DNA of 64,000 nt from Pseudomonas brassicacearum (GTDB lineage: Bacteria; Pseudomonadota; Gammaproteobacteria; Pseudomonadales; Pseudomonadaceae): contig NZ_MOBJ01000008.1 of NCBI RefSeq assembly GCF_003732225.1, positions 1-64,000 of the forward strand, in the 5' to 3' direction. This document shows positions 29,635-39,375 of the stretch, piece by piece (the first letter of the stretch is position 1; the number at the start of each line of letters is the position of its first letter). Position numbers and translations under genes: made by a program. Under the pieces are notes generated by a model. That model saw only the letters and a list, made by a program, of their open reading frames with translations, was not told the DNA's origin and did not search any database.

Positions 29635-29862
29635 TGGCTCACTTCCGACAGTTCAACAGGACCATTGGGCAGGACGGCAAGGATTTCAGGGTTCAGTAAC
29701 ATGAGGCTCACGGGCAATAGGTTCACAGCGAAGGGCGCCGATTATACTTGCCTGCCGGCAGACCACCAGTCGCCGCACTTGATATGCATCAAGACCCGGA
29801 TTCGCGACCAGCAACTATAGTTGTGCAACGACGTGTTTTCTCATTCATCGGAGATTCCGACC

Positions 29863-30729
29863 ATGCAAGCCATCCGCAGCATCCTGGTGGTCATTGAGCC
29901 CTCGCCCAACGAAAGCCTGGCCCTCAAACGCGCCAAGCTGATCGCCGGGGTGACTCAGGCGCATCTGCACTTGTTGATCTGCGATAAAGAGCACGATCAC
30001 TCGGCGCTGTTGAGCGTGCTCAAGGCCAGCCTGCTGGAAGACGGTCATAGCGTCACCACCGAGCAAGCGTGGAACAAAAGCCTGCATGAAACCATCATCG
30101 ATGTGCAGCAGGCTGAAGGTTGCGGGCTGGTGGTCAAGCAACACTTTCACGACAACCCGTTGAAAAAAGCCCTGCTGACCCCGGAAGACTGGAAGCTGAT
30201 GCGTCAGTGCCCTAGTCCGGTGTTACTGGTGAAAACCTCGAAATCCTGGGCCGGCGGGACGATTCTGGCGGCCATCGACGTGGGCAACAGCGATCCTGAA
30301 CACCGCGTGCTGCATGCCAGCATTGTCGATCATGGCTTCGACATCGCCCACTTGGCCAAAGCCCAGCTGCATGTCATCAGCGCCCATCCGTCGCCGATGC
30401 TCTCGGCGGCCGACCCGGTTTTCCAGCTCAAGGAAACCATCGAAGCCCGCTACCGCGAGCAATGCAAGGCGTTCCAGGCCGAGTTCGACATCGACGACGA
30501 CCACCTGCATATCGAAGAAGGCCCGGCCGATGTGCTGATTCCCCACGTTGCACATAAATTGCAGGCATCGGTAACCGTCATCGGCACCGTGGCGCGTACC
30601 GGGTTCTCAGGCGCGTTGATCGGTAATACAGCGGAAGTGGTGCTCGATTCGCTGGAAAGCGATGTGCTGGTGCTCAAGCCACAGGAAATCATGGATCACC
30701 TGGAGGAATTGGTGACCAGCGGCAAATAA
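29863..30729 (+). CDS. Tandem universal stress protein
   Basis: 288 residues with two Usp domains: MQAIRSILVVIEPSPNESLAL (domain 1) and AGGTILAAIDVGNSDPEH (domain 2, from about 140). The second carries VIGTVARTGFSGALIGNTAE near 240-260, the G-2X-G-9X-G(S/T)-type ATP-binding region of UspA proteins. It is similar in layout to UspE of E. coli. It probably acts in stress survival. The ATG at 29863 fits the family; an upstream in-frame start is not needed. Confidence 0.87.
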   Translation: MQAIRSILVVIEPSPNESLALKRAKLIAGVTQAHLHLLICDKEHDHSALLSVLKASLLEDGHSVTTEQAWNKSLHETIIDVQQAEGCGLVVKQHFHDNPLKKALLTPEDWKLMRQCPSPVLLVKTSKSWAGGTILAAIDVGNSDPEHRVLHASIVDHGFDIAHLAKAQLHVISAHPSPMLSAADPVFQLKETIEARYREQCKAFQAEFDIDDDHLHIEEGPADVLIPHVAHKLQASVTVIGTVARTGFSGALIGNTAEVVLDSLESDVLVLKPQEIMDHLEELVTSGK

Positions 30730-30747
30730 GGCGCCTGATGGATCGCC

Positions 30748-30822
30748 ATCGCGAGCAAGCTCGCTCCCACAGTTGATCTGTGTCGTTCACAAATCCAGTG
30801 TGGGAGCGAGCTTGCTCGCGAT
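30748..30822. repeat. REP pair (BIME)
   Basis: The motif GCGAGCAAGCTCGCTCCCAC (from about 30751) is followed by its inverse TGTGGGAGCGAGCTTGCTCG (from 30799). This is the common REP palindrome of P. fluorescens-group genomes, in an inverted pair between convergent genes, where it often limits transcript decay. Confidence 0.9.
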
Positions 30823-30826
30823 GCTT

Positions 30827-31303
30827 TTAAGCGCCGGGCGCCAAGGCATCCTTAAGGAAGCCCGGCGCGATGTAGCGCTGGTAATGCGCCTCCGACAGCA
30901 GGAAAAATTCCCGATCGATGGCGTCGCGCAACTCCGGCAAATTCCAGTCACGAAACTCCGGCAGCAACACCATCCCATAGGCTTCCAGATTGTTGATCAC
31001 CCGCGCGCCCCTGGCGATCAACTGATACGCCCAGCAATATTCCGACTGATGGGGCACAAAGCGGATTTTTCGCTGCACCAGTTGCTCACGCAGGCGCGCG
31101 GGATCGAAAATTTCGAGTTTCCCGGCCATCACTTGCACCAACAGCTGCTCAAGACGCAGCCAGACGGCGCGCTTTTCTTCCTCGTTGTAACCGTTCCAGT
31201 GAATCACTTCATGGTGGAAACGCTTGCAGCCGCGGCACACCAGATCACCGTAAACAGTGGAACAGAGGCCGACGCAGGGAGTCTTGATGGTTTGATTGGG
31301 CAT
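30827..31303 (-). CDS. DUF1289 domain protein
   Basis: 158 residues. N-terminal DUF1289 motif with four cysteines (TPCVGLCSTVYGDLVCRGCKRF, then HEVIHWNGYNEEEKRAVW), a probable metal or iron-sulphur site. The rest (from about 60) is a Pseudomonas-type extension with unknown function. DUF1289 proteins are suspected Fe-S proteins. The start follows GCCTACC-free upstream DNA with weak Shine-Dalgarno character. It is separated from acnB by a 400-base spacer. Confidence 0.82.
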   Translation of the reverse strand: MPNQTIKTPCVGLCSTVYGDLVCRGCKRFHHEVIHWNGYNEEEKRAVWLRLEQLLVQVMAGKLEIFDPARLREQLVQRKIRFVPHQSEYCWAYQLIARGARVINNLEAYGMVLLPEFRDWNLPELRDAIDREFFLLSEAHYQRYIAPGFLKDALAPGA

Positions 31304-31711
31304 AGGTAGGCAGAACGCGAGAAAGCAAAACAGGTTGGCATGTTAGCCCTTTGTCTAACATTCATCACCCCTCAAAGTTCAGGGCCTAACTTACCTTTAA
31401 TTTTTTTTTGCCGTAGAATCAGCCAGCCTTTTAAGGCGCCAATGTCCGTTAGAAGCTGTTTTCAAAGCGTCACGAGCACAGTCGTTCCTTCAGAGCGGTG
31501 TTGGCGAAGGGTTTTTCCAGCGGGGAAAAGCCCAACGCCAACCCTCATCAGCTCCCCGTTCTGCAGGCGTAAAACTTTGAAAGCAGCTTCTGTAAGGAAT
31601 TGCCGGTAATTCTGGCTAAGCGGCCCACAACGCCACGCAGCGCATGAGTACGGCAATTTCGGGATGAGCGTCCCGGACACCCATTTGGGACCACTGATGA
31701 GGGTAATAACT
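31304..31711 (+). promoter_or_regulatory. Long acnB leader/promoter region
   Basis: 408 bases between two divergent genes with no supported coding sequence. A GGGGAAAAG..CAACGCCAACC stretch and a GC-rich hairpin-like region lie inside, and GATGAGGG precedes the acnB start. No clear -35/-10 pair can be fixed by eye. The length suggests a regulated leader, but I see no recognisable riboswitch. Confidence 0.35.
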
Positions 31712-34312
31712 GTGCTTGAAGCCTACCGCAAACATATCGAAGAGCGCGCAGCACTGGGTATCGTTCCCCAGCCGCTTAACGCCGAACAAACTGCAGGCCT
31801 GGTCGAGCTGCTGAAGAATCCCCCGGCTGGCGAAGAAGCTTTCCTCGTTGACCTGATCACCAATCGCGTTCCGCCTGGCGTGGACGAAGCAGCCTATGTA
31901 AAGGCCGGCTTCCTGTCTGCGTTGGCCAAAGGCGAAGCCACTTCCCCTCTGATCGACAAAAAGCGCGCTGTTGAACTGCTTGGCACCATGCAAGGCGGCT
32001 ACAACATCGTGACGCTGGTTGACCTGCTCGACTCCGCCGAACTGGCTCCAGTCGCTGCCGTGCAACTCAAGCACACCCTGCTGATGTTCGATGCTTTCCA
32101 CGACGTCGCGGAAAAAGCCAAGAACGGCAACGTTCACGCTCAAGGCGTACTGCAATCCTGGGCTGACGGCGAGTGGTTCAAGAACCGCCCGGTTCTGGCC
32201 GACAAGATCAGCCTGCGCGTGTTCAAGGTCACCGGCGAAACCAACACCGACGACCTGTCCCCTGCTCCTGATGCCTGGTCGCGTCCAGACATCCCGCTGC
32301 ACGCCCTGGCCATGCTGAAAATGGCCCGCGACGGTATCGTGCCGGACGAGCAAGGCGTCACCGGTCCGATGAAGCAGATCGAAACCATGCGCGGTGAAGG
32401 CTTCCCTATCGCCTACGTCGGCGACGTAGTGGGTACCGGTTCTTCGCGTAAATCGGCGACCAACTCGGTGCTGTGGTTCTTCGGCGACGACGTTCCTTAC
32501 GTGCCGAACAAGCGTGCTGGCGGTTTCTGCTTCGGCAGCAAAATCGCTCCGATCTTCTACAACACCATGGAAGATGCCGGCGCACTGCCAATCGAATTCG
32601 ACGTCACCAACATGAACATGGGCGACGTGATCGACCTGTACCCTCATGCCGGTAAAGTCACCAAGCACAACAGCGACGAAATCCTGACCACCTTCGAAAT
32701 GAAGACCCCGGTCCTGCTCGACGAAGTCCGTGCTGGCGGTCGTATCCCGCTGATCATCGGCCGTGGCCTGACCGAGAAGGCGCGTGCCGAACTGGGTCTG
32801 CCACCGTCCGACCTGTTCAAGAAGCCGGAAGCTCCGGCTGAAAGCACCAAGGGTTTCACCCTGGCGCAGAAAATGGTCGGTAAGGCTTGCGGCGTAGTTG
32901 GCGTTCGTCCAGGTACTTACTGCGAACCGAAAATGACCACCGTCGGTTCCCAGGACACCACTGGCCCGATGACCCGTGACGAACTGAAAGACCTGGCATG
33001 CCTGGGCTTCTCGACCGATCTGGTCATGCAGTCTTTCTGCCACACCGCGGCCTATCCAAAGCCGATCGACGTCACCACTCACCACACCCTGCCAGACTTC
33101 ATCATGACCCGCGGCGGCGTTTCCCTGCGTCCGGGCGACGGCATCATCCACAGCTGGCTGAACCGCATGCTGCTGCCGGACACCGTCGGTACCGGTGGTG
33201 ACTCGCACACCCGTTTCCCGATGGGCATCTCGTTCCCGGCCGGTTCCGGTCTGGTCGCGTTCGCCGCAGCCACTGGCGTGATGCCACTGGACATGCCGGA
33301 ATCGATCCTGGTGCGCTTCAAAGGCAAAATGCAACCGGGCGTCACCCTGCGTGACCTGGTTCACGCCATTCCTTACTACGCGATCCAGGCTGGCCTGCTG
33401 ACCGTAGAGAAGAAAGGCAAGAAGAACGCCTTCTCTGGCCGCATCCTGGAAATCGAAGGCCTGGACAACCTGAGCATCGAACAAGCCTTCGAGCTGTCCG
33501 ACGCCTCGGCCGAACGTTCGGCTGCCGGTTGCACCATCAAGCTGTCGAAAGAGTCGATCACCGAGTACCTGAGCTCCAACATCACCCTGCTGCGCTGGAT
33601 GATCGGCGAAGGCTACGGCGATGCGCGTACTCTGGAACGTCGTGCTCAAGCGATGGAAGCCTGGATCGCCAACCCTGAGCTGATGGTTGCCGATGCTGAC
33701 GCCGAATACGCTGAAACCATCGAGATCGACCTGGCCGACATCAAAGAGCCGGTGCTCTGCGCGCCGAACGATCCGGACGACGCCCGTCTGCTGTCCAGCG
33801 TTGCTGGCGAGAAGATCGACGAAGTGTTCATCGGTTCGTGCATGACCAACATCGGTCACTTCCGCGCTGCCGGTAAACTGCTGGATCAGGTCAAGGGTCA
33901 GCTGCCAACCCGTCTTTGGCTGTCGCCGCCGACCAAGATGGACGCTCACCAACTGACCGAAGAAGGCTACTACGGCATCTACGGCAAGGCTGGCGCGCGC
34001 ATGGAAATGCCGGGCTGCTCGCTGTGCATGGGTAACCAGGCTCGCGTTGAGCCGAACTCCACCGTGGTCTCGACGTCGACCCGTAACTTCCCGAACCGTC
34101 TGGGCGATGGTGCCAACGTCTACCTGGCTTCGGCCGAGCTGGCGTCGGTGGCCTCGATCCTGGGTCGCCTGCCGACCGTCGAGGAGTACATGGCCTACGC
34201 GAAAGAAATCGACACCATGGCCAGCGATGTCTATCGCTACCTGAGTTTCGACCAGATCGCCGAGTTCCGTGAAGCTGCAGCGAACGCCAACATCCCGGTC
34301 GTTCAAGCCTAA
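31712..34312 (+). CDS. acnB: Aconitate hydratase B (bifunctional 2-methylisocitrate dehydratase)
   Basis: 866 residues. AcnB starts (M)[15 protein letters not shown]; here the first codon is GTG at 31712, with TGAGGG 9 bases upstream. A longer frame from 31664 lacks family similarity. The HEAT-like N-domain, the swivel domain ([12 protein letters not shown] near 245), and the Fe-S cluster cysteines are visible, the last in [15 protein letters not shown] and [11 protein letters not shown]. It converts citrate to isocitrate in the TCA cycle and 2-methylaconitate in propionate use. Codon use is that of a highly expressed gene. Confidence 0.97.
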   Translation: MLEAYRKHIEERAALGIVPQPLNAEQTAGLVELLKNPPAGEEAFLVDLITNRVPPGVDEAAYVKAGFLSALAKGEATSPLIDKKRAVELLGTMQGGYNIVTLVDLLDSAELAPVAAVQLKHTLLMFDAFHDVAEKAKNGNVHAQGVLQSWADGEWFKNRPVLADKISLRVFKVTGETNTDDLSPAPDAWSRPDIPLHALAMLKMARDGIVPDEQGVTGPMKQIETMRGEGFPIAYVGDVVGTGSSRKSATNSVLWFFGDDVPYVPNKRAGGFCFGSKIAPIFYNTMEDAGALPIEFDVTNMNMGDVIDLYPHAGKVTKHNSDEILTTFEMKTPVLLDEVRAGGRIPLIIGRGLTEKARAELGLPPSDLFKKPEAPAESTKGFTLAQKMVGKACGVVGVRPGTYCEPKMTTVGSQDTTGPMTRDELKDLACLGFSTDLVMQSFCHTAAYPKPIDVTTHHTLPDFIMTRGGVSLRPGDGIIHSWLNRMLLPDTVGTGGDSHTRFPMGISFPAGSGLVAFAAATGVMPLDMPESILVRFKGKMQPGVTLRDLVHAIPYYAIQAGLLTVEKKGKKNAFSGRILEIEGLDNLSIEQAFELSDASAERSAAGCTIKLSKESITEYLSSNITLLRWMIGEGYGDARTLERRAQAMEAWIANPELMVADADAEYAETIEIDLADIKEPVLCAPNDPDDARLLSSVAGEKIDEVFIGSCMTNIGHFRAAGKLLDQVKGQLPTRLWLSPPTKMDAHQLTEEGYYGIYGKAGARMEMPGCSLCMGNQARVEPNSTVVSTSTRNFPNRLGDGANVYLASAELASVASILGRLPTVEEYMAYAKEIDTMASDVYRYLSFDQIAEFREAAANANIPVVQA

Positions 34313-34325
34313 CGTTACAACGCCA

Positions 34326-34366
34326 TAGAAAACGCCGTGCATCGTAAGGTGCGCGGCGTTTTTTTA
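34326..34366 (+). terminator. acnB rho-independent terminator
   Basis: AAACGCCGTGCA pairs with TGCGCGGCGTTT (one mismatch area in the stem) and is followed by seven T. It lies 15 bases after the acnB stop and directly before the end of the convergent SulP gene. Confidence 0.88.
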
Positions 34367-36031
34367 TGCCGGAAGGTTTTGCCCTGGATCATTGAGCGCC
34401 AGCTGTACCGCGCCATCCACACTCAAGCCACAGAGAACGACTTGCGAACGCTCAGCCTCAGGCAACGCCGACAATACCGTTTGAGCCTCGTCCTTGAGCC
34501 GTGCCAGCAGCAACCGTTTGCCTTCAATGCGTACTCGCAGAAAGAACTCCTCCAACGCCTCGATACTGGTGCCATCCAGGTCTGGCGACTCTTCCAGGCT
34601 GAGAATCACCGTGTGAATCGGCGTTTCAGAGTGTCGAATCAAGCGTAATGCGCCCCCGAGAATTCGCTCCACGTTAGCAAAGAACAACGCCTCGCTCGGT
34701 CGCACAATCAACATCCCCGGCACTGCCTTGGCCAATGGATGACGTTGTACGTCGACAAAGTCGTGTCCGGTGCCGATGTGCCCGAGAATCTGGATATCCG
34801 CCGCCGACATCTGCTTGAGCATCAGCAGCACACTGATCGCCACCGCCACCAGCAAACCGTCCAGCACCCCCAACACCAACACGGCCGCCACGGCGCAGAT
34901 CACCAGCAGGCGATCGCGTCGCCAGATGAAATAGCGCCCCAACGGTTGCAGGCTCAAGCCGCGAGCCAGCGCATGGGTGACGATCGCGGCCAGTATCGGC
35001 TCAGGGGTCAAGGCAATATAAGGCAGCACCGTCAGGACGATGATCAACACCACCAATGCCGCCACGCCACCGGCCAAGCGTGAAGTCGCGCCGGCTGCCT
35101 CATTCGCGGAAGTCGCGGAATACCCCGCCCCTGCCGGCATCCCGTGAAACAGTCCGGACAGCAGGTTCGACGCCCCGAGCGCCAGCAGATCCCGGTTCGA
35201 GGACACCCGATCACCATGTTTGAGTGCGAAGGAGCTGATCGAGCCGTAGGACTCTGCATACAGGATCATCACCATGGCAAAGCCCAGCTCCCCCAGGCGC
35301 AACCAATCGGCAAAGGGCAACACCGGCAGCTTCGGAACCTCCAGGCCGAGGTCGATCACCCCGATCAGCCTGACCCCATAGGCCGGCAAGTTCAGCCATT
35401 GTCCCGCCACGATGCCGATCACCACCACCAGCAACCCACCCGGCAAGCGCCGGAACCGCCCAAACAACCACAACAATGCCAACGCCACTACGGCCACACC
35501 GGCGGCGGCCCAGTTCCACTGCGGCAGTTGCTCCAGCAACTGCGGCAAAAAGCGAATCACGTTGCCGTCGCTCAGGTGCACCCCGACCACGCTGGCGAGT
35601 TGTTTAAGGATGATGGTCAGCGCCAGGCCAAAGGCAAAGCCGCGCAATACCGGCTTGGCGATAAACGACGTCACGCTGCCGAGCTTGAACAACCCGGCCA
35701 GCAAAAAGAACGCGCCTGTGACCAGAACCAGCCCGATGGCCAGGCTCGCGCGCAGTTGCGGATCGCCATTGGCCAGCGTCGCGGTGGCGGCGGCCAGCAC
35801 GGCGGCTGACGAAGAAGTCGCGGAAACAATGGCAAACCGGCTGGTGCCAAACAGTCCATAGCAGAGTAACCCGGCGAACAGGGCGATCACCCCCGCCTGC
35901 GGCGCCAGGGCAGCGATACTCGAATAGGCGACAGCCTCGGGCAGCAGCAATCCGGCAATCGATAACCCGGCCAACAGGTCCTGCCAGCGATTGGGTTGCT
36001 CGACAGGATTTGGGGGTGAGACGTTCGGCAA
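34364..36031 (-). CDS. SulP-family inorganic anion transporter with STAS domain
   Basis: 555 residues. About ten to twelve hydrophobic segments with the SulP signature region (LLAGLSIAGLLLPEAVAYSSIAALAP near the start) and a C-terminal STAS domain (about 430-540). Family members carry sulfate, bicarbonate or other anions. I place the start at a TTG (36031), preceded by CGGAGA, giving MPNVSPPNPVEQ; a GTG 14 codons upstream is the alternative. It lies about 120 bases from the amino-acid transporter on the same strand. Confidence 0.85.
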   Translation of the reverse strand: MPNVSPPNPVEQPNRWQDLLAGLSIAGLLLPEAVAYSSIAALAPQAGVIALFAGLLCYGLFGTSRFAIVSATSSSAAVLAAATATLANGDPQLRASLAIGLVLVTGAFFLLAGLFKLGSVTSFIAKPVLRGFAFGLALTIILKQLASVVGVHLSDGNVIRFLPQLLEQLPQWNWAAAGVAVVALALLWLFGRFRRLPGGLLVVVIGIVAGQWLNLPAYGVRLIGVIDLGLEVPKLPVLPFADWLRLGELGFAMVMILYAESYGSISSFALKHGDRVSSNRDLLALGASNLLSGLFHGMPAGAGYSATSANEAAGATSRLAGGVAALVVLIIVLTVLPYIALTPEPILAAIVTHALARGLSLQPLGRYFIWRRDRLLVICAVAAVLVLGVLDGLLVAVAISVLLMLKQMSAADIQILGHIGTGHDFVDVQRHPLAKAVPGMLIVRPSEALFFANVERILGGALRLIRHSETPIHTVILSLEESPDLDGTSIEALEEFFLRVRIEGKRLLLARLKDEAQTVLSALPEAERSQVVLCGLSVDGAVQLALNDPGQNLPA

Positions 36032-36149
36032 TCCAATGTCTCCGATCAACGGGCGAAAAAAAAGCTGCTGCACGTATCACGCACAGCAGCCACTGTAGCT
36101 GTCAATCCGGCACTGCGCGAGCAGGCCGGAATCTTTTGACCTTCGCCTA

Positions 36150-37430
36150 TCAAGCGGTCAGCGAATAAATCAACGCCGAAATCGCCACCAGGCCCACCAG
36201 CGTCACGAAGACGTTGGAGGCCTGGCCGCGATAACGCGCCATCGCAGGCACCTTGCGGATCGCGTACATCGGCATCAGGAACAGAATCGACGCGATAACC
36301 GGGCCACCGAGGGTCTCGATCATCCCCAAAATGCTCGGGTTCAGCGTGGCGACGATCCAGCAGACCACCAGCATGAACGCTGCGGTCATACGGTCCAGGG
36401 TCTTCGGTGTCGGGCGACGACCGCTCTTGACGATCAAACCCTTGAGGCCTTCGCTGGCGCCGATGTAGTGCCCCAGAAACGACTTGGAAATGGCCACGAA
36501 CGCAATCAACGGCGCGGCGAACGCGATCGTCGGGTTGCTGAAGTGGTTGGCCAGGTACGACAGGATCGACAGGTTCTGCGCCTTGGCCTCGGCCAGTTGC
36601 TCTGGCGACAGGGTCAGCACACAACTGAAGACGAAGAACAGCACCATCACCACCATCAAGGCGTGAGCGCGGGACAGGATTTGCGAGCTGCGCTCTTCTG
36701 CATGCACGCCATAACGACGCTTCTGGTCCACCGCAAACGCCGAGATGATCGGCGAGTGGTTGAACGAGAACACCATCACCGGAATCGCCAGCCACAAGGT
36801 GTGCAGCAGCGCCGACGGCTCAGGCAAAGTGCTGGCGGTGGCGAGAATACCGCCGTTCCAGTGCGGAATCAGGAACACCGCCAGAAACAGCAGCGCCACG
36901 ATGAACGGGTACACCATCAGGCTCATGGCCTTGACGATCATCTGCTCGCCGCAACGCACCACGGCCAGCAGCCCAAGAATCAGCACTAACGACAGAATCG
37001 CCCGTGGCGGCGGCATGATGTGCAACTGATGCTCGAGGAAACTGCCCACGGTGTTGGTCAGGGCGACGCTATAGATCAGCAGGATCGGGAAGATCGCGAA
37101 GAAGTACAGCAAGGTGATCAGGGCGCCGGCCTTGATCCCGAAATGCTCTTCGACGACCTCGGTGATGTCTGCCCCCGCACGACCCGATAACACGAAGCAG
37201 GTCAGGCCACGGTGTGCGTAAAAGGTCATTGGGAATGCCAGCAACGCCAGAATCAACAGCGGCCAGAAACCGCCAAGACCTGCGTTGATTGGCAAAAACA
37301 GGGTACCCGCACCAATCGCCGTGCCAAACAGGCCCAGCATCCAGGTGGTGTCATGGCGATTCCAGCTGCTGAGGCTCGCTGGTGCCGCCGCTTCATAGCG
37401 TTCATCAACGCTATTGGCCTGATCATTCAT
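36150..37430 (-). CDS. HAAAP-family amino acid transporter (serine/threonine type)
   Basis: 426 residues with eleven hydrophobic segments. The start of the transport domain WMLGLFGTAIGAGTLFLPINAG is the family signature of the hydroxy/aromatic amino acid permeases (SdaC/TdcC group). FSFNHSPIISAFA and the YIGASEGLKGL block match SdaC-like proteins. Likely an H+ symporter for serine or threonine. The ATG at 37430, with GGAGA upstream, is chosen over in-frame starts at 37448 and 37457. Confidence 0.85.
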   Translation of the reverse strand: MNDQANSVDERYEAAAPASLSSWNRHDTTWMLGLFGTAIGAGTLFLPINAGLGGFWPLLILALLAFPMTFYAHRGLTCFVLSGRAGADITEVVEEHFGIKAGALITLLYFFAIFPILLIYSVALTNTVGSFLEHQLHIMPPPRAILSLVLILGLLAVVRCGEQMIVKAMSLMVYPFIVALLFLAVFLIPHWNGGILATASTLPEPSALLHTLWLAIPVMVFSFNHSPIISAFAVDQKRRYGVHAEERSSQILSRAHALMVVMVLFFVFSCVLTLSPEQLAEAKAQNLSILSYLANHFSNPTIAFAAPLIAFVAISKSFLGHYIGASEGLKGLIVKSGRRPTPKTLDRMTAAFMLVVCWIVATLNPSILGMIETLGGPVIASILFLMPMYAIRKVPAMARYRGQASNVFVTLVGLVAISALIYSLTA

Positions 37431-37719
37431 CCGGTCAGATCTCCGCATTCCGGTCACTTGCCACTCGGTCAGGACGAGTCAGAAAAAGCTGACAGGCAGC
37501 GCCCTGGCCGAAACAGGGGCGCGATTGTCCGGGATTAATGAGCAGAAGCAAAGACTTAGCTGAGGAGTGGTTATGCGGATCAGATGCTCGGCAATGGCTT
37601 TGAACACCACAACCCACAAAAACCAGCGCCTGGGCGCGAAAAATCCGAAAAAGCTGCTTGAATCAATGTTTTAACGAAGCCACTCAATCTGCCTGGCTAC
37701 AACCTGACGGAGTGATGCC

Positions 37720-38103
37720 ATGCCACTCGTTCGTGTCGACATCAAAAAACACCAGAACCCGACCTTCGCCAAACGCGTTGGCGAGCTCATCTATGCCGCC
37801 ATGCGCAGCGCCATCGGCGTCCCTGAGCACGATAATTTTCAAATCCTTGCCGAACATGACGAGCTGCACTTCATCTTTGATCCGGTCTACCTGGGCATCA
37901 ACCGCAGCGACAATCTGGTCATCATCCAGATCAGCCTGAATGAAGGCCGTACCCTGGAGCAGAAGAAACTGCTCTACAAGACCATTGCCGAAAGTCTCAA
38001 CACGGAGTTGGCGGTTCGTCTGGAAGATGTCTTCATCAATCTGGTGGAGGTCAAGAAAGAGAACTGGTCGTTCGGCAACGGGGTCGCTCAATACGCGAGC
38101 TGA
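37720..38103 (+). CDS. Tautomerase-family protein (Tautomerase_2-like)
   Basis: 127 residues. Begins MPLVRVDI, so after Met removal Pro1 would be the catalytic base of the tautomerase superfamily. Blocks such as HDELHFIFDPVYLGINRSDN and FINLVEVKKENWSFGNG are typical of the longer YrdN/Tautomerase_2 type. The substrate is unknown. It has GACGGAGTGATGCC before the start. Monocistronic; followed by a REP-like inverted repeat. Confidence 0.85.
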   Translation: MPLVRVDIKKHQNPTFAKRVGELIYAAMRSAIGVPEHDNFQILAEHDELHFIFDPVYLGINRSDNLVIIQISLNEGRTLEQKKLLYKTIAESLNTELAVRLEDVFINLVEVKKENWSFGNGVAQYAS

Positions 38104-38214
38104 GCACACTCAAGAAGCTTCTTATGACTTCATTGACATGCTTCCTGAACCCACAGCATTCGCCAAAATAGTGAACACAGCGGACGCCAGGTTCTGATGC
38201 GTTGAAAAGATCGC

Positions 38215-38285
38215 AGCCTTCGGCAGCTCCTACAGGATCACAATCGTTGCGGCGAACGTGGTCAATGTAGGAGCTGCCGAAGGCT
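38215..38285. repeat. Perfect 20-bp inverted repeat, second REP type
   Basis: The arms at 38215-38234 (AGCCTTCGGCAGCTCCTACA) and 38266-38285 are exact reverse complements, separated by 31 bases. The motif is a second REP/ERIC-like class common in pseudomonads and differs from the GCGAGCAAGCTCGC type. The rest of the gap 38104-38408 has no gene. Confidence 0.85.
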
Positions 38286-38408
38286 CGGGCCGCGTTCGGA
38301 CGATCCTTTGATCTTGCTTCTATTATTGGAGATTGCCAAACCGCTCTGTAGTCAGCAATCTGAACCGACATTCGAGCCCCGACATTCCGATGCCTTCAGG
38401 AGCCCAGC

Positions 38409-39359
38409 ATGCCTACAACCGTCCTGGTACTGGTTGAAACGATCAACGACTACCTGCCGATCCTCGAGCATCAAGGCTTCCACCTGATTCTCGCCCCTAC
38501 TCCCGTCGAACGCGCCCAAGCCATCGCCACTTATGGCGGACAAATCGATGCGGTGCTGACGCGTGGGCCACTGGGGTTGTGCGCCGAAGAAATCGCTGCG
38601 CTACCGAACCTGAAAATCATCTGCGTAATCGGCGCCGGCTACGAGCAGGTCAATTTGCAAGCCGCCAGCGACCGGGGCATTACCGTCACCAATGGCGCCG
38701 GCGTAAACGCCTCGTCGGTGGCCGATCATACGATGGCTTTGTTGCTGTCGTTGGTGCGTGACATCCCTCGGTGCGACGCGGCGGTGCGACGCGGTGAATG
38801 GCCGAAGATCATGCGCCCGTCACTGGCCGGCAAACGCATAGGCATTCTGGGCCTCGGTGCCGTCGGCATGGCCGTCGCCAAACGCGCCGCCAATGGCTTC
38901 GACATGACGGTGAGCTACCACAGCCGCCAGTTGCTCAGTGATGTGCCCTACGACTTTTGCTCGACGCCCACCGAGCTGGCTCGGGCCTCTGACTTTCTGA
39001 TCGTTTGCACACCGGGCGGCATCGGCACACAGCATCTGGTCAACAAGCAGGTGCTGGATGCATTGGGGCCCCACGGTTTTATCGTCAACATTGCCCGCGC
39101 CAGCGTGGTTGCCACCAGCGATCTGATTTCCGCGCTTGAGCAACGGCGGATCGCCGGTGCCGCACTCGATGTATTCGATGCAGAGCCTCAGGTGCCGGAT
39201 GCGCTCAAGGCATTGAGCAACGTGATCCTCACACCTCACGTGGCCGGCCTGTCACCGGAAGCAACCCGGGGAACCGTTGAATTGGTCGGGCAGAACCTGA
39301 TGGCGTTTTTCTCCGATCGTCCGGTGTTGACGCCGGTCAAGTTACCCGAGCCGCTCTGA
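38409..39359 (+). CDS. D-2-hydroxyacid dehydrogenase
   Basis: 316 residues. NAD-binding GILGLGAVGMAVAKRA (near 146-161) and the catalytic Arg (NIARASVVATSDL), Glu (DVFDAEPQVPDAL) and His (LTPHVAGLSPEATRG) of D-isomer-specific 2-hydroxyacid dehydrogenases. Possible substrates are glyoxylate, hydroxypyruvate or similar; context gives no clue. It ends 16 bases before the end of tssA and is convergent with the T6SS left arm. Confidence 0.9.
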   Translation: MPTTVLVLVETINDYLPILEHQGFHLILAPTPVERAQAIATYGGQIDAVLTRGPLGLCAEEIAALPNLKIICVIGAGYEQVNLQAASDRGITVTNGAGVNASSVADHTMALLLSLVRDIPRCDAAVRRGEWPKIMRPSLAGKRIGILGLGAVGMAVAKRAANGFDMTVSYHSRQLLSDVPYDFCSTPTELARASDFLIVCTPGGIGTQHLVNKQVLDALGPHGFIVNIARASVVATSDLISALEQRRIAGAALDVFDAEPQVPDALKALSNVILTPHVAGLSPEATRGTVELVGQNLMAFFSDRPVLTPVKLPEPL

Positions 39360-39375
39360 GAGAACATGGCGGGGG

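Noticed and set aside
31616..34342. A 908-codon open frame antisense to acnB
   Set aside because: It mirrors the codon bias of acnB on the other strand; acnB is unmistakable, so the antisense frame is a shadow.
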